Shown: piece by piece, positions 29,226-39,485 of the stretch
Layout of the letters: the number at the start of each line of letters is the position of its first letter
Numbering within the stretch: position 1 is the first letter of the stretch
Assembly: GCA_016906335.1 (NCBI GenBank)
Contig: JADEYG010000001.1
Span: 1-64,000 of the forward strand
Length of the DNA stretch: 64,000 bases
Reading direction: 5' to 3'
Origin: Novakomyces olei
Taxonomy: Eukaryota; Ascomycota; Novakomycetes; Novakomycetales; Novakomycetaceae
Program-made: the position numbers and the translations under genes
The notes under the pieces: model-generated
Told to the model about the DNA's origin: nothing
Seen by the model: only the letters and a program-made list of their open reading frames with translations
The model's database searches: none

Positions 29226-31538
29226 ATGGGCGACCGACTGTACTGCACTTACACCGGCTGTCGTCGATCTTTTCTCCGTCGGGAGCATCTAAATCGCCAC
29301 CTCAAGAATCATGATCCAGCGAATGCATTAAGTTGCTCCATTTGCAACCGACGTTTCGCAAGAGCAGACGTTCTCCGGCGACACGAGACTGTGCATCGTT
29401 CCAGCAGTCATATTGGCAGCAAAAGTGATAAAGCCGCAATTAGAGGAACAGGCCACAATTTTTTATCGCCATTAGAGAGCTCTAAAGAAGAGGAGCGGCC
29501 AACACAAAGCCAAGCCATAAACGCCTCGGATCAAGATCTCTCTAGTCGTCAAGGCGCGTCTAATATTCATTCCAGTCTTCCAGATCTAAGAAACAATATT
29601 GCTGACCTCGGGTCAGCTCCGCGCATCTTTGGAGAGCAAGATGAGTTCAGAAGCAATAGCAACAGGGCATTGTCTTGGTTTGAGCAGCCAGCCGTCTCAT
29701 GGCTGGGAGACTCGACTATTGCTGGTTTGTCTTGCAATGATGATATAAGCTGGCTATTACGAACGGTTGAAGATGAACAATTAAGTTCCCCGCCAAGAGC
29801 TTTACTCGTACATGAGAAAATATCGCCTCCCACTGTTAGTACTCAAACCCTCCATTCTCCAGAACCTTTATCTGAACGCTCATTTGAGCAATGGACACTT
29901 TTATCGGAGTTAATTTTGAAGGCTCTTTATGGACCGTGTCCGGACTCGAAAGAGTTTCCGATCATTGTGGGATTCTCTCCATCGTCGGAAACTGGACCGG
30001 GTCCAAGACCCGATAACAATGCCTTTTTTGAACCGCAAAATCTCTGTCATCATTACGAGCTATACTTTAAAAATTACCATGATCATTTTCCCATTCTGCA
30101 CAAGCCAACATATCTCAAGAGCCCTGAGCGGTTACATCCTCTATTGCTGGTCAGCATTATTACTTTGGGAACATCATTTTCTGACGGGTATTTCAACGTT
30201 TCCGTAGTCATCCATCATCGGCTTCGATGGCTTGTTCTTGGCCATCGGTACCTAACTAGGGCACCACTATGGATTTTGCAAAGCCTTCTTCTTATTGAAG
30301 CGTTCGAAAAAATGCTGGGTCCAAGAGAGCTGCATGAGCTTAGTGCCACGTTTCATGGAGCAGCTGTATCGTTACTCCGGCGTGGCCAGAACACTGTACT
30401 GGAAACTTACAATAGCCAAACGTGTGCAACGAAGAAAAGGAAAAAGGTGAATATTCAATCCAACTGGGAGGTTTGGATCGAATTGGAGTCTACTCGGCGA
30501 TTGGTGTGTTTTGCTTTTATAATGGACGCACAGCATGCTGTTCTTTTCGGCCATAGACCGAGTATGTCGGCAAACGAGATTCAGATAGGCTTGCCCTGTC
30601 CGGACAATGCATGGAATTGTGAGTCTGCTGAAGACTGGTGGCAAACATATGGATGTTCTGGAAATGACCAGGAACCTTTATTTTTGTACTCACTCAAAAG
30701 TCTTCTTCAACAGAGACCTTTAAGCGCCCGGACATCCTTGTTTTCCAGACTTTTACTTTTACATGGGCTATTCAGTATTTCTTGGCAACTCCAAGAACAT
30801 GCCGCAGCCTTTTTTGGGATTAATTTGGAAATTGCTGAAGCCCCTTGGAAACTTAAAATGATCAAGGCAATCGAAACATGGTCATGTGGGCTTTTTACCA
30901 AACAGTCTATCGCACTTGATATTTGCGGTACATTATACCGTCTAGCATACGTCAATCTGCACTTAGATTACACTAATTTGATTGACGTGTTGGTCTATAA
31001 TGGCTATCCCTCTCTCGATGGCCGCGCTTTATGCCGGCGAGATTATCTTCGGGCTCAGGCCAGTGTAAGTGCTTGGGCAAACCGGCCAACCGAAGCCTTA
31101 AATTGTGTTCGAAATGCCCTACTTTTACTTCAAGAGGCTTTATTCTTTACTTCTAATCATGATACAAAAACCGGGAATGCTCCACCTTATTCAGCCGCTT
31201 TAGATAAAGTAGCATTTCGCCCATGGGCAGTTTTTGTTTGCACCCTTGTTTGCATCAGCTATTGCTCAGTTTGGGACGGAGGAAATGAAAAATCGTCTGA
31301 TGAAGATGATTTTCCTATTTCATCGGATAATGCACGTAATATATTTGAAGATTACATTATCCATGCTATACAAAAAATTTCACAATGGCTGGATGTTGGT
31401 CGGCCAAATCCACCTTGTATTGGCGATGCTATATCGCTACGAGCCATGTGTATGGTAGTGCGCGATGCACTATCCGGGACTCGGTGGGAGTTTATAGATC
31501 TGGCTTGCGAATGCCTTAGTCGTCTCGGTTCATTTTAA
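29226..31538 (+). CDS. C2H2 zinc-finger transcription factor with fungal regulatory domain
   Basis: Single exon, 770 residues. Two adjacent C2H2 fingers lie at about residues 7-29 (CTYTGCRRSFLRREHLNRHLKNH) and 37-58 (CSICNRRFARADVLRRHETVH). A linker of about 200 residues rich in Ser and Gln follows, then a region from about 245 to 600 that resembles the fungal_trans regulatory domain (HYELYFKNYHDHFPILHKPTY is its typical entry). This is the layout of Adr1-like activators, whose paired fingers read short G-rich sites. It is the obvious candidate reader of the TGTGGGAT motifs around it, including those in its own promoter, which suggests autoregulation. Confidence 0.88.
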   Translation: MGDRLYCTYTGCRRSFLRREHLNRHLKNHDPANALSCSICNRRFARADVLRRHETVHRSSSHIGSKSDKAAIRGTGHNFLSPLESSKEEERPTQSQAINASDQDLSSRQGASNIHSSLPDLRNNIADLGSAPRIFGEQDEFRSNSNRALSWFEQPAVSWLGDSTIAGLSCNDDISWLLRTVEDEQLSSPPRALLVHEKISPPTVSTQTLHSPEPLSERSFEQWTLLSELILKALYGPCPDSKEFPIIVGFSPSSETGPGPRPDNNAFFEPQNLCHHYELYFKNYHDHFPILHKPTYLKSPERLHPLLLVSIITLGTSFSDGYFNVSVVIHHRLRWLVLGHRYLTRAPLWILQSLLLIEAFEKMLGPRELHELSATFHGAAVSLLRRGQNTVLETYNSQTCATKKRKKVNIQSNWEVWIELESTRRLVCFAFIMDAQHAVLFGHRPSMSANEIQIGLPCPDNAWNCESAEDWWQTYGCSGNDQEPLFLYSLKSLLQQRPLSARTSLFSRLLLLHGLFSISWQLQEHAAAFFGINLEIAEAPWKLKMIKAIETWSCGLFTKQSIALDICGTLYRLAYVNLHLDYTNLIDVLVYNGYPSLDGRALCRRDYLRAQASVSAWANRPTEALNCVRNALLLLQEALFFTSNHDTKTGNAPPYSAALDKVAFRPWAVFVCTLVCISYCSVWDGGNEKSSDEDDFPISSDNARNIFEDYIIHAIQKISQWLDVGRPNPPCIGDAISLRAMCMVVRDALSGTRWEFIDLACECLSRLGSF

Positions 31539-31629
31539 TAATAGAATCAACCATATTCCACAAGGGGTTTGGTTCTCTAATTATCTCCCTTCAAATTTCC
31601 TTGAATTGTAAAGTGTATTATAATATGTT

Positions 31630-31730
31630 CTATTGTGGGATAACTCTTGATCCTGATTTTTATCTATTTATCTGTGGGATGTCTGACTTGTGATTCTTCT
31701 GCCTCCATTCCAGTAATAAATATCCCACGT
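31630..31730. promoter_or_regulatory. Three TGTGGGAT-type sites upstream of the esterase
   Basis: TGTGGGAT at 31634-31641 and 31673-31680 and ATCCCAC at 31722-31728, all within 130 bp of the esterase start. A TATATAA box lies at about 31740. Confidence 0.55.
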
Positions 31731-31761
31731 TAGGACCCTATATAACAATTCAGCCCTTTTC

Positions 31762-32778
31762 ATGGTTTTCAAGATTAAGATGGCAGCGACACCACCATAT
31801 CCTCTTGCTCCCGAAATTCTTCCTGTTCTCGATAAGGAGTATGAATCTTTTTACAATGAGCATATTATAAACCAGCAACAAGTCCAGCACCAGCCTGTTG
31901 CACTATCTCGTACTTCAGGTACACTAATTCCCGGCGCGTCGGAACCATTGCCCGTTGCAACTGTAAAGGATTTCGAAATCCAACATAACGATAAGGGTGG
32001 TGCCAGATTCAAAATTCGTGTATTCAGCCCACTTGGAGAGGCTCCCCCGGAAGGCTGGCCAATATTTTTATATATGCACGGAGGAGGATGGGTTCTGGGA
32101 AACATAAACACGGAAAATGTTCATTGCACCTACTGGTGCAATAGAGCGCATTGCATTGTAGTCTCCGTGGACTATCGCTTGGCTCCTGAAAATCCATTTC
32201 CAGCCGCAGTTGAAGATACATGGGAGGCATACAAGTGGGTTCTAGATAATGCAAAAGCATTGGGCGGAAACAGCAAAAAGATCGCAGCTGGTGGGAGCTC
32301 AGCGGGTGGGAATCTCACGGCGGTGCTGACGCAGATGGCTGTAGAAAAAGATCTTGGCAAAATCTTATTCCAAGTTCTTATTGTGCCTGTTACTGACAAT
32401 ACTGCGGATGAGCGATATGATAGCTGGAAGCGTTACGGAAATCAAACCCCAGCTCTTCCGTCAGAAAAAATGTTATGGTTCCGTAAGCACTACTTGCCAG
32501 ATGAAAAGACGTGGAAAGATGCGAGAGCTTCGCCAATATTTGGCGATAACGAAATAATTAAACATTGTCCACCGGCAGCATTTTTCTTGGCTGGACTGGA
32601 TGTTTTACGTTCTGAAGGTGAAGCGTACGCAGAAAAATTGCGGTCCCTTAACGTTCCCGTCACTTTAAAGATATATCCTGGAGTACCTCACGTTGTAATG
32701 GCTATGAACGGGGTTCTTACTCAAGGACAGAAACTAGTAGACGATGTTTGTGTTGCGCTTGCGGGGGCTTTTAAATAG
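31762..32778 (+). CDS. Alpha/beta hydrolase, HSL-type esterase/lipase
   Basis: Single exon, 338 residues (MVFKIKM start; an ATG six codons later fits the family start equally well). The hormone-sensitive-lipase family marks are clear: the oxyanion-hole motif MHGGGWVLGN (about 104), nucleophile motif GGSSAGGN (about 180), the acid in LAGLDVLRSEG (about 279) and the catalytic His in YPGVPHVVM (about 310). It should hydrolyse short acyl or aryl esters, possibly carbamates. There is no signal peptide. It lies between the regulator and the transporter on the same strand, and three TGTGGGAT-type sites precede it. In the cluster it may open or de-esterify a substrate brought in by the transporter. 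Confidence 0.9.
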   Translation: MVFKIKMAATPPYPLAPEILPVLDKEYESFYNEHIINQQQVQHQPVALSRTSGTLIPGASEPLPVATVKDFEIQHNDKGGARFKIRVFSPLGEAPPEGWPIFLYMHGGGWVLGNINTENVHCTYWCNRAHCIVVSVDYRLAPENPFPAAVEDTWEAYKWVLDNAKALGGNSKKIAAGGSSAGGNLTAVLTQMAVEKDLGKILFQVLIVPVTDNTADERYDSWKRYGNQTPALPSEKMLWFRKHYLPDEKTWKDARASPIFGDNEIIKHCPPAAFFLAGLDVLRSEGEAYAEKLRSLNVPVTLKIYPGVPHVVMAMNGVLTQGQKLVDDVCVALAGAFK

Positions 32779-33039
32779 AATAGCTTTATCTAAATAGTAC
32801 AATTGGTAATTCAATATTTTTGTAATAAAACTTTTGTTCAATAGTGGTGGTTTACTGTTGTAATAAATTGTGATTAGTTCCTCCCTCCAACCGTGTCGTA
32901 GTTGCCGCCTACTAGTCGTGCGAAGCGCCGAAAGGCTTATCGATGCAATTACTAATACAAAAACAAGCATTGTCTTATCCTCCTACACGTCGAGCTGTCA
33001 ATTGCTTAGAATTCTGGGTGGAGATAAGAAAGTGGCATG

Positions 33040-33092
33040 CGCTGAGTGGGATGATGACAGGCGAGAGAATCCCACACAAAGAATCCCACAAG
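33040..33092. promoter_or_regulatory. TGTGGGAT-type sites upstream of the NCS1 transporter
   Basis: GTGGGAT at 33046-33052, ATCCCACA at 33069-33076 and ATCCCACA at 33083-33090. The last two form a direct repeat spaced 14 bp apart (GAATCCCACACAAA, GAATCCCACAAGAA), about 100 bp from the start codon at 33189. Confidence 0.55.
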
Positions 33093-33188
33093 AAGATAAA
33101 GATAATATGACATTAGCAAGGTTATAAATCAACCGAGAGAAAATGTCAAATTGGAATTTATTTTTCTTCTCTGACTAAAATCTAAAAC

Positions 33189-34796
33189 ATGGATATTAAA
33201 AAATGGCTTCGAAGATACGAACTAGAGTCAACTCCGCTGCAAAACGAAGATTTGCTTCCTACACCGGTTGAAAAACAGACATGGAACTGGTTCAATTATT
33301 TCATGTACTGGTTTTCCGAATCATGGGCGGTTTCGACCTGGTCCTTGGGAAGTTCTCTTATGACGGCCGGCCTTAAAACCTACGAAGCCATACTAATTAT
33401 GTTTTTTGCAAACATGACCATTTCTTTGGCTATTGTCGCAAACGGCCGTGCTCCTGCAGTCTATCATATAGGCTTCCCCGTACTATCGCGCGTTGCTTTT
33501 GGTATATATGGTTCGATGGCAATGGTAGTTATCCGCGCGATCCTCGGCATTATATGGAGTGGAGTCCAAACTTTTTTCCTCGGACAGTTTATTGCAATTA
33601 TATTACGAACAATTTTCCCCAGTTTTTGGAGAATTACAAATCATATTCCAGCAGAACAGTATGTATCGCCACAGGAGCTTACCGGCTTTTTCCTCGCTTT
33701 TGTATGTCTGTTTCCTTTTATGTTTGTTCCGCACTACAGAATTCAGCACCTCTTTTCTGTTAAAGGCGCTATTATTCCTTTTGCAGGGATGGGCATAACT
33801 ATATGGGCATGCCAAGTGAATGGTGGGGTAGGTCCGTCTGACGCAATGGTGGACTACAGTGTTCGCGCTTCAGGCACAACAGCTTTTGCCTTCTCCGTCT
33901 TGGGCCAGATCAATAGTATTTTTGGTGCCACTTCTGCATTAGTTGTTACTGTTCCCGATCTTGCGCGATACGCAAATAAGCCAAATGCACAGCTGTGGGG
34001 TCAACTTTTTGGTTTGTCCTTGACCAACACTATCTGCGGCAGCTTTGGTATTATAACAACATCTGCCCTTTACCAGCATTATGGAGAGATGTATTGGAAC
34101 CCTTATGATTTGCTCAACGGAATCCTCGATCATGGTTATAATGCACAGTCTCGTGCCGGCTGTTTTTTTGCGGCTCTTGCATTTTCGTTCGCCACTTTGG
34201 GAACAACAATTGCCGGAAACATTGTGCCTTTTGCTGCAGATGCAACTTGCTTGATGCCCAAGTATATAAATATTATTCGTGGGCAGTTTATCTGTTTGTT
34301 TGTCTCTCTCGCGGTCGTGCCTTGGCGTATTATGCGGGATGCAACGACATTTTTAAACTTTTTAGGAGGTTACAGTATGTTTCAGGGACCGGTAGTTGCC
34401 ATTACTGTTACCGACTACCTTTTGCGCAACGGAAATATTGACCTGCAAGCACTTTACATCGCTAAATCCGGACCGTACTGGTATCGCTTTGGCGTGAATT
34501 GGCGAGCAATTGCGGCCTTTGTTATTGGATTTATCCTTCCTTTTCCAGGATTTTGTGCAGTTCTGGCCAAAAGTACCAGTGTCTCTGTTGCCGCATTTCG
34601 ACTCTATGATTTAGGCTACTTTTTGTCCGTTATGATGAGCACAGTGGCCTACCTTATTATATGCCTTGTATTCAGACTGCCCATGGTTACAAAGGAACCT
34701 TTTGAGAGTAAAGCAAGCTTATTGCTGGAGGGTTCGCCGGTGGACGAGAACATCAGTATTACACAAGTTACGGAGCAGTTACCGGAGAAATGTTAA
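33189..34796 (+). CDS. NCS1-family nucleobase/cofactor transporter (Fur type)
   Basis: Single exon, 535 residues with about 12 hydrophobic segments. Family marks: WNWFNYFMYWFSESWAVSTW in TM1, SSLMTAGLKTYEAI, the loop NGRAPAVYHIGFPVLSRVAFGIYG, then IWSGVQTFFLGQ. These match the fungal Fur-type NCS1 proton symporters (uracil, allantoin, thiamine, nicotinamide riboside and similar substrates). It is a plasma-membrane importer by family. It shares cis motifs with the regulator, lactonase, esterase and SDR, so it probably brings in the compound that those enzymes degrade. The exact substrate cannot be read from the sequence. Confidence 0.9.
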   Translation: MDIKKWLRRYELESTPLQNEDLLPTPVEKQTWNWFNYFMYWFSESWAVSTWSLGSSLMTAGLKTYEAILIMFFANMTISLAIVANGRAPAVYHIGFPVLSRVAFGIYGSMAMVVIRAILGIIWSGVQTFFLGQFIAIILRTIFPSFWRITNHIPAEQYVSPQELTGFFLAFVCLFPFMFVPHYRIQHLFSVKGAIIPFAGMGITIWACQVNGGVGPSDAMVDYSVRASGTTAFAFSVLGQINSIFGATSALVVTVPDLARYANKPNAQLWGQLFGLSLTNTICGSFGIITTSALYQHYGEMYWNPYDLLNGILDHGYNAQSRAGCFFAALAFSFATLGTTIAGNIVPFAADATCLMPKYINIIRGQFICLFVSLAVVPWRIMRDATTFLNFLGGYSMFQGPVVAITVTDYLLRNGNIDLQALYIAKSGPYWYRFGVNWRAIAAFVIGFILPFPGFCAVLAKSTSVSVAAFRLYDLGYFLSVMMSTVAYLIICLVFRLPMVTKEPFESKASLLLEGSPVDENISITQVTEQLPEKC

Positions 34797-35336
34797 TAGG
34801 TTTTTTGATGCGTTTTGTAGGTTTTATTGCTCTTTTCTTTTCATTCAGACTGGTCAAGTTAAAACATTTTTTGCTACGGTTACACTAGACTCAATTATAA
34901 TTTCTCCTAGAAATTTATGTGCTAAATCCGCAGAGTTAGCAAAGGTTCAAGTGAATTTAGTATCTGATTGTCATATTGTGGGCCGAGATCGTAGTATTGT
35001 GGGTATGGATAAATTCATAACTGTAAGCTTGTCTCCGCTCTGGTGTATGTTTCTTATCGAATTACGCAAATACGCTCCAAGTACTTGAGAGACTGCTTTT
35101 CCAACGAGCTTCATATAAAACCATAAATGTAAGGCTAACAAAGCATGAACAGCATCATAGGCTGTCTTCCCGCTAAAATTTATGTTTGCTTTTAAAGTTA
35201 ATTGATTTGAACTACAATAGAAACTGTGACAATTATCGAATCTTTAGTTTTTGGCTTGCAAAACTTTGATCATTATTCTTTCCTCTAGCAAAAGCGCTAT
35301 TTAATATATATAGTATATCATGACCACGCACGCACG
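34797..35336. other. Convergent spacer between transporter and SDR
   Basis: No gene. It contains two further TTGTGGG half-motifs (about 34977 and 34998), not in promoter position, which caution that part of the motif occurs by chance. Confidence 0.5.
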
Positions 35337-36158
35337 CTATGACAGTTTAGCGGACTTGGCCAGTCCCTCGCCGATAAACTGTGGGTTTGTAATTAAAAAC
35401 CCGCCATCAATCACAAAAGACTGCCCTGTGATATAAGATGCCTTTGTGCTGGCCAAAAATGATACCATTTCCGCAATCTCTGCTGGAGATCCGGGCCGCT
35501 TTAAAGGTAGTAGGGGCACGTGGTAGTCCAATGCTCGAGTTTCATCCATATCATTAACCTGTGTTGCTATCAAGCCCGGTGCAACAGCATTCACAGTTAT
35601 TCCTAGCTGAGAAAACTCGATCGCCAATGACTTTGTGAGACCTTCTAGGCCATGCTTTGAGGACACATAGCCTGCTGCCTCAGGTAAAGGAGTCCGTCCG
35701 TGAATTGAGCTGATGTTTATGATTTTGCCTTTAGTATGAGCGCCGTGCATGCGATTAGCAGCATGCTGCGACAATATAAAAGGCGAAATTAGGTTCACTT
35801 TTAGAGGAAACTCAAAATCAATTATAGACATTTTGGAAGCAGGCGCTAGTTTGGCAGCGCCTGCACAATTCACAAGAACCTCAAGTGGCTCGCCTTCAAT
35901 AAAATCATCAAAAGTCTGTGCGGCTTCCTCTGGCTTTGTCAGATCCATGTAGACGAGCCGGGCACGGCGACCAAAAGATTTCACTTTTTCAACAACACTT
36001 TCACCGTCTTGTCTTTTGCGATAGTAGACGACTCCAATATCGTACCCATCTCGTGAAAGTGCCAGAGCAATTGCTTTGCCTATGCCGGACTCTGAACCTG
36101 TAACAACGGCAAACATCCCGTTAATTGTTTTTGTCAGCTGATGATTCATTGGGAACAC
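35337..36158 (-). CDS. Classical short-chain dehydrogenase/reductase
   Basis: Single exon, 273 residues. It shows the SDR cofactor motif TGSESGIG (about 21), NCAGA (about 96, a variant of NNAG), the active-site Ser in ISSIHG (about 148) and the YVSSK catalytic pair (about 163). It then has the PG motif VAPGLIATQV and a C-terminal GQSFVIDGG. The Arg/Lys pattern after beta-2 (YYRKRQDG) suggests NADP(H) preference. It acts on an alcohol or ketone of unknown identity. An inverted pair of TGTGGGAT sites in its promoter places it in the same regulon as the lactonase and esterase. Confidence 0.9.
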   Translation of the reverse strand: MFPMNHQLTKTINGMFAVVTGSESGIGKAIALALSRDGYDIGVVYYRKRQDGESVVEKVKSFGRRARLVYMDLTKPEEAAQTFDDFIEGEPLEVLVNCAGAAKLAPASKMSIIDFEFPLKVNLISPFILSQHAANRMHGAHTKGKIINISSIHGRTPLPEAAGYVSSKHGLEGLTKSLAIEFSQLGITVNAVAPGLIATQVNDMDETRALDYHVPLLPLKRPGSPAEIAEMVSFLASTKASYITGQSFVIDGGFLITNPQFIGEGLAKSAKLS

Positions 36159-36199
36159 TATATAGCTGCATATTTATGCGCGAGATCTGATCAAACGCC

Positions 36200-36226
36200 A
36201 ACATCCCACAGGAGCTTGTGGGATGC
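36200..36226. promoter_or_regulatory. Inverted pair of TGTGGGAT sites upstream of the SDR
   Basis: ATCCCACA (36203-36210) and TGTGGGAT (36217-36224) face each other with a 6-bp spacer, about 45-65 bp upstream of the SDR start codon (minus strand). This is the clearest palindromic version in the cluster. Confidence 0.6.
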
Positions 36227-37363
36227 TTATCGTGATTGCACGTGTGGAGTCTTAGCGTTGGTTATTAATTATCGATAGAGATACTATGATACGATATTAT
36301 ACGGAAATCTAGAAGAAAATTGTTTTGTTCTATTCCTAATTTAAATTATTCCAGTGACTATATTGTTCATTAGGGTTAGTCAAGGCTGTGTTTGACAGTC
36401 TAAATGTTAGGGTTATGGTTAGTTCATTTAATCCTGAAATTATCTCGAATATCTCGAATACAGATTGTTTCAAAGCAATTGCTATTAGAATTTGATGGGT
36501 ACACCTAGCAGAATGTCCTTTGTCAGCCAACTTGACGTTTTAGTACAAGCTGTTTATTCCAACCCGCTAGAAGATTCGATTATCCTTTTAAAATTTGCAA
36601 GTTCAAGAGGTTATCAGATAAATAATCTAAATCTCAAATCAAGTCTCGTTTAGCTAAGTGAACATACAAACCGTACAACAGCCGCATATCGCTGTTAGGT
36701 GGGTATAAAAGTAATTTTCTTTTCGGTAATTAGGGGTTTTGAAGCTTGCAGAAAACTCATCAGATTAATAAAAAGCGCCTCTTCCTTGTAATCAGCGTCA
36801 ATCCAATTCCTCACTACTGCTTAATTCTGTTTAATATTTATGGCTATTAAACGAAATATGACTAATAGCAATAGCAGTTCAAGCGGCCATAAAATTAATG
36901 TTGGATTTAATATTTCCACTGATCTACCAACGAGCTACTCCACTGCATCACTTGATTCTGAGCAAACACGTCATTTGTATCCGGGTGCAGTTTGCAGTGC
37001 AGTTGACACTTTTCAGCCACATAGTCGCCTGTGTGAAGATCTTTGTCATTTAGACAAAATTCTAGCACTGCACTACCTGGTCATATTTTAGTGATTAAGA
37101 AGCTTTGCAATTTAATTTTAATATATCTATTGTTCCCATCAGACGGATCAGTAGCAGCTTACCTTGACTAATAGTTCGCGTGAACGGTAAGAAAACTCCC
37201 AAGTACCTCAATAAAAAACTTGCGGCCGCCGGACGATGCCTCCCAAGTTGCGTTGCCGGTATAAAACCTAAATGATTTTGTTAAAATTAAAAACTCCCCT
37301 AAAAAAAAAAAAAAAAAAAAAAAAAAAGGTTATATACCTGGTGTACATATAATTAATGTGGTA
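36227..37363. other. Spacer with a small hypothetical frame
   Basis: A TATA-like GGGTATAAAAG (about 36703) lies 135 bp upstream of an 83-codon frame at 36840-37091 (MAIKRNMTNSNSSSSGHK start, Ser-rich, no recognised family). Telomere-like TAGGGTTAGTCA occurs at about 36371 and TTAGGGTTATGGTTAG at about 36406. A poly-A run sits at about 37302-37327. Nothing else was recognised. Confidence 0.4.
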
Positions 37364-38029
37364 TTACAAAGTTGCTCGACATAGGAGCGAAAGCATACTG
37401 CTTGAGCTAATTTGGAATTTGCGTAATTCTGTTGTCAGAGCATCATCACAATTAATGCCTACCATAACAACGCTAGAACTGGCATCCGGCATGGCCAAAA
37501 CCTGTTGCACGTCTGGAATATAAGCATGCTTAAGAAAGAGCCATATGTGAGATGTGGCTTTGAGCAAAAACGGTTAGAGCAGCAGAAAACTGCAAGACAT
37601 TCACTTACTTCCACGATTATGTAACTTAGAATTAACAAGAACAAGACGCTGAAACCGAACATTATTTTGGCGTAGATTGGATATAATTTTGTGGTTGCAC
37701 AAATGATTGACGTACAAATCGGTTATCGCGTTGTCCATTACACCAGCATTAAGAACTATTCCTGTAAGATGTACATCTTTGGACTTGGCCAATGCATTGA
37801 TTCGACCCATAAACCTCTCTACATCCTCCGCCCTAGCAAGATCACAAGCAACTGCTTCGATTACGTCAGGCGCTGAGCAGAAATTTCGCAAGGACTGCAG
37901 TGGCACACTTGCATCACGAACGGGTATGAGAATATAAAGAGCCGTACTTTTTTTTGATTTTAATAAATTTTGGCATAGTTTCAGTCCGATGCCGCTAGTG
38001 GCACCCGTCACAACGTATACATCCTTCAT
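37364..38029 (-). CDS. Short SDR-family protein, two exons, possibly decayed
   Basis: Exons 38029-37609 and 37557-37364 (204 residues); the intron has donor GTAAGT, branch CTCTAAC and acceptor CAAAG. The N-terminal half is a good SDR Rossmann fold: TGATSGIG (about 9), VACDLARAEDVERF and VLNAGVMDN. The strand ending RLVLVNSKLHNRG lies where the catalytic Ser is expected. The YxxxK motif was not seen after it, and the protein is 60-100 residues shorter than typical SDRs, so it is either a degenerate copy or has a different C-terminus. It resembles the retinol-dehydrogenase/3-ketoreductase branch. Confidence 0.6.
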
Positions 38030-38562
38030 AGAATTCGTTAATAATGCAGATTGTTTTTATTTTTATTTTTTATTCTTTATTTTTTATTTTTTTATTATAG
38101 TTGCGACGTTGTTCTCGTTATTTTTAGACCAGATTATAGTGTCTAAAGTATATTGAAGAGCTCATTATCACTCGGACGAGTATAGCACGTGAGGTGCACA
38201 TGAGGGTGACTTTACATACATAATACCTATCTTTTGACGTCTATCACCATTCGCATCAACGCTTTCATCTTGAACCTGAGCGTTGCCAACGCTGTACTGT
38301 GCTTCAAACTAACAAAGACCATTGACCCTGACTGAGCTTTATATTAGGATAGTTCTCTTTGTAACTGACTCGTTGCAATTCATATATTTTCATCGAGCAG
38401 AGCCATCTTGGGCTATATTGATGTCCTATTATTTTCAATTAATAAAAAATCATAATCAAACTAAAGGTCTAGACTAGGGCAACGGACTGAACAATTATTT
38501 TGTGGATATTGATGTACTTGTACTATGGCAGCAATGCTTCTGCCCGTTCCCTGCAGCATCTT
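38030..38562. other. Spacer without a recognised gene
   Basis: AT-rich, with T-rich runs near 38060-38100, and no frame of note. It should hold the promoter of the SDR-like gene and the 3' end of the GH128 gene. Confidence 0.5.
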
Positions 38563-39485
38563 TTATGCTTTAATGTAAGCGTCTCCGAGGCGAGTCCTCA
38601 CACCACAGCCATTCAACAAGGAGGTGAAATGAGGATCCGGAGACAATCTTGCTGTAAACCAAGAGTATCGTAAAACATCCTGTCTCCTTTCGCAGATGGA
38701 AACCATGTCTTTCATCTGTTTGATTTGTTTTGCTTCCGTATTTATCTGGGCTCCGTCGCTCTGGCTATGCCAATTAGCCAACTCTGTTATCCAGAAAGGC
38801 TTTCCAAACTGCTTAAGCCTATCCAGCTGCTCATCTAGACCATAATCGTACCAGTGAAATCCGAGGCAGTCTATACGCGGCTGCCGTCCTCCATTCTCCA
38901 TAGAATATGCCTTTACGAACGAGGTCAGCCATACTATGGGGTCCTCATAACCTTTTAGTGTTCCCCAAGTGATTTGCGGTCCCACAATGGACACATTTGC
39001 ACGCGCAGCAATATCCTCGTACTTTGGCCAAAGCCTGGCCGCTTCCTGAGGCGATATGTTTGCCTGGTCAGTCAAATTTGGCTCGTTTAAAACGAGAATG
39101 TGCTTGGTCGATGGATTATTTAGGAGCCATTGCAAGACTTGGTCCTCGTCAAAGTTGAAATTCCAGAGCATGGGAATAAACCTCACATTACTGGCGGCTA
39201 AAAGAGCAGTAGGTAAAGACTGGTCAGGCCAAGGAGCCCAATTATAGTACCAGCATACTCCGGGTGCTAGAGCATCGAGATCCGCTCGGTCCCTAAGGTC
39301 ATATGCGAGTCCCTTTTTTTGACCTTTGCATGGCATCGTTTCAGGACGCGTCTCAAACCCGGCCGGCGATGACAGATTTTAGAACTGGGATTGACATTCC
39401 AAGAGTGGTTTATTGTGCGTTTGCATTCGCTTACTGACGACCAAAATACACAGAGTACACTGTAGTAAATCCACAACAGCGACAC
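38563..39485 (-). CDS. Secreted GH128-type beta-1,3-glucanase
   Basis: The main exon encodes a glycoside-hydrolase catalytic core (Glyco_hydro_cc, GH128). It has WYYNWAP near the start, the acid/base Glu in LVLNEPN, GFHWYDYG in the middle and the nucleophile Glu in FWITELANW. These enzymes cleave beta-1,3-glucan and act at the cell wall or outside the cell. A probable first exon (39485-39435, MSLLWIYYSVLCVFWSS) supplies a signal peptide, with donor GTAAGC. Splicing to 39351 keeps the frame and gives 279 residues. A nearer acceptor at about 39384 would hit a stop. If the upstream exon is not used, the protein would start at 39336 without a signal. Confidence 0.8.

Noticed and set aside
34970-35005. 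TTGTGGG half-sites in the transporter/SDR spacer as regulatory sites
   Set aside because: They lack the full TGTGGGAT form and lie downstream of both genes, so they were counted as background.
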